Below, piece after piece: positions 63,523 through 64,000 of a DNA stretch of 64,000 nucleotides. How positions within the stretch are numbered: position 1 is the first letter of the stretch; each line of letters begins with the position of its first letter. The notes under the pieces are model-generated. The model worked only from the letters and a program-made list of their open reading frames with translations. It had not been told where the DNA came from and did not search any database. The position numbers and the translations under genes were made by a program. The stretch is from Frankia sp. R82 (GTDB lineage Bacteria; Actinomycetota; Actinomycetes; Frankiales; Frankiaceae), in NCBI RefSeq assembly GCF_023716925.1, contig NZ_JAMQQG010000019.1:1-64000 (forward strand). Direction: 5' to 3'.

Positions 63523-63551
63523 GGAAAGACTTCTCCGTGTCCCGGAGAATG
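63523..63551 (+). promoter_or_regulatory. 29-bp element, copy 7 (weaker)
   Basis: GGAA-N7-TCCG-N7-GAGAATG keeps the spacing with two changes in the half-sites and one in the last box. It lies 261 bases upstream of the last gene; two hairpins lie in between. Confidence 0.5.
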
Positions 63552-63583
63552 TTTTCTGCTGCATCGCGCGGCAGACTGGAGTT

Positions 63584-63620
63584 GTCCGGTCGCCGGCACC
63601 CCCCGAGCTGGCGGCCGGAC
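63584..63620 (+). ncRNA. Hairpin with the C6 loop also found at 4103-4117
   Basis: Arms GTCCGGTCGCC and GGCGGCCGGAC (one G-T pair) enclose the loop GGCACCCCCCGAGCT, which equals the loop at 4103-4117 although the stems differ. The loop with six cytosines recalls the actinomycete 6C RNA motif, but only one hairpin of the pair is seen here. Confidence 0.4.
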
Positions 63621-63668
63621 GTGCTGGCCCGAGCGTTCTGGACGTCCCATCGGGGGTGCGTCCGAGAC

Positions 63669-63694
63669 AGCCGCCTAGCCCCGGCTAGGCGGCT
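63669..63694 (+). terminator. 12-bp perfect inverted repeat upstream of the last gene
   Basis: AGCCGCCTAGCC and GGCTAGGCGGCT are separated by two bases. No T-run follows. It could be a terminator for the EEP operon or a leader hairpin (attenuator) of the last gene. Confidence 0.5.
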
Positions 63695-63812
63695 CCCATT
63701 CTGTCCTGCCGGCGCTGCGGGAGCCCGTCCCTGTTTTCGGCGCGGGTTCAAGGGCCGTGTGAGGACCGCGGGCAGGACAGTTCCATTCAGCTATTCATCC
63801 CTCTTGGAGACA

Positions 63813-64000
63813 ATGATGGTGCACCCGAACACGCTCGCTACCGCTGCAACCGGCGTGGCGACGGTCGACAACCTTCTCGCGTTCGAGTTCCACCACGCGG
63901 AGGAGCTCGACCTCAGCCCCGAACAGCTCCCGAAGCTCGTCTCCCTCTGCGCCGAGTACACGACAACGGTCCGACCGAAGATCAACTCAATGGCCGCGTT
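63813..64000 (+). CDS. Partial gene at the window end, unknown
   Basis: It starts at ATG 63813 (or 63816) with TTGGAG upstream and is open to the last base, giving 62 residues of an acidic helical protein (LAFEFHHAEELDLSPEQLPK, LVSLCAEYTTTVRPKI). No family can be named from this part. The 29-bp element and two hairpins precede it. Confidence 0.6.
   Translation, partial: MMVHPNTLATAATGVATVDNLLAFEFHHAEELDLSPEQLPKLVSLCAEYTTTVRPKINSMAA

Noticed and set aside
63584-63620. Annotating this hairpin firmly as 6C RNA
   Set aside because: 6C RNA has two C-rich hairpins; only one with a C6 loop is seen here and at 4096, so the name is not justified.
1-64000. tRNA genes or CRISPR arrays
   Set aside because: I saw no tRNA-like cloverleaf near the integrase remnants and no regularly spaced repeats; visual reading could miss a tRNA.

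Overview
The window is high-GC DNA with heavy use of GTG starts and ATGA/GTGA gene overlaps. It carries families typical of filamentous actinomycetes: DUF397 with DUF5753-type XRE regulators, DUF2637, the Methyltransf_19 family, FxLD-type lanthipeptide genes and NYN/LOTUS proteins. It suggests Streptomyces, Frankia or a relative; the genus cannot be settled from the sequence. I see no tRNA, rRNA or CRISPR array.

Layout. (1) 1-4,140 is debris of an integrated element: a recombinase C-terminal fragment, a DUF2637 membrane protein, two extra copies of its C-terminal tail, a truncated nuclease-like gene and a hydrolase fragment. (2) 4,143-13,100 holds an XRE/DUF397 pair, an ECF sigma factor with a partner, a 2H phosphoesterase operon, a TPR membrane protein, two frameshifted genes, and a 5-formyltetrahydrofolate cyclo-ligase coupled to an XRE-TPR regulator. 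(3) 13,369-27,462 holds small-molecule enzymes and regulators, including two more XRE-TPR regulators (next to a SLOG-like protein and a pterin dehydratase), a SAM methyltransferase with a kinase-like partner, an ITPase, a NYN/LOTUS protein, an MFS transporter and an orphan FxLD-type methyltransferase. (4) 27,754-35,702 is a class I lanthipeptide cluster: FxLD methyltransferase, 51-residue precursor, hairpin, LanB, LanC, a separate SpaB_C-type protein and an APH-like kinase. (5) 37,303-39,874 is a radical SAM / unknown / P-loop kinase / Nudix operon whose Nudix gene is cut off. (6) 39,875-57,902 is a foreign island. It carries a TIR protein, an unknown AT-richer gene, a PIN-domain protein, a TIR-NTPase-TIR protein, several Nudix copies, and two divergent tyrosine-recombinase modules (a Tn554-like tnpABC set and a three-recombinase set). 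(7) 57,903-63,418 starts with the missing C-terminal half of a Nudix gene, then a radical SAM protein, a nucleotidyltransferase, an aldo/keto reductase and an EEP-family phosphoesterase. The window ends in a partial gene.

Two structural results stand out. First, a 29-bp element (CGAA-N7-TTCG-N7-GGGAATG, fixed spacing) lies 72-261 bp upstream of seven plus-strand transcription units: the SAM methyltransferase, both FxLD methyltransferases, one XRE-TPR regulator, both radical SAM genes and the last gene. This looks like a shared operator or promoter tying regions 3, 4, 5 and 7 into one regulon. The XRE-TPR proteins are candidate regulators. Second, the Nudix gene of region 5 is split, and about 18 kb of recombinase and defence-type genes sits between its N-terminal part and a complementary C-terminal part. 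A second Nudix copy inside the island is broken at the same codon, and both breaks are followed by a related 73-bp sequence (55/73 identical, no gaps). This points to repeated site-specific insertion into Nudix genes.
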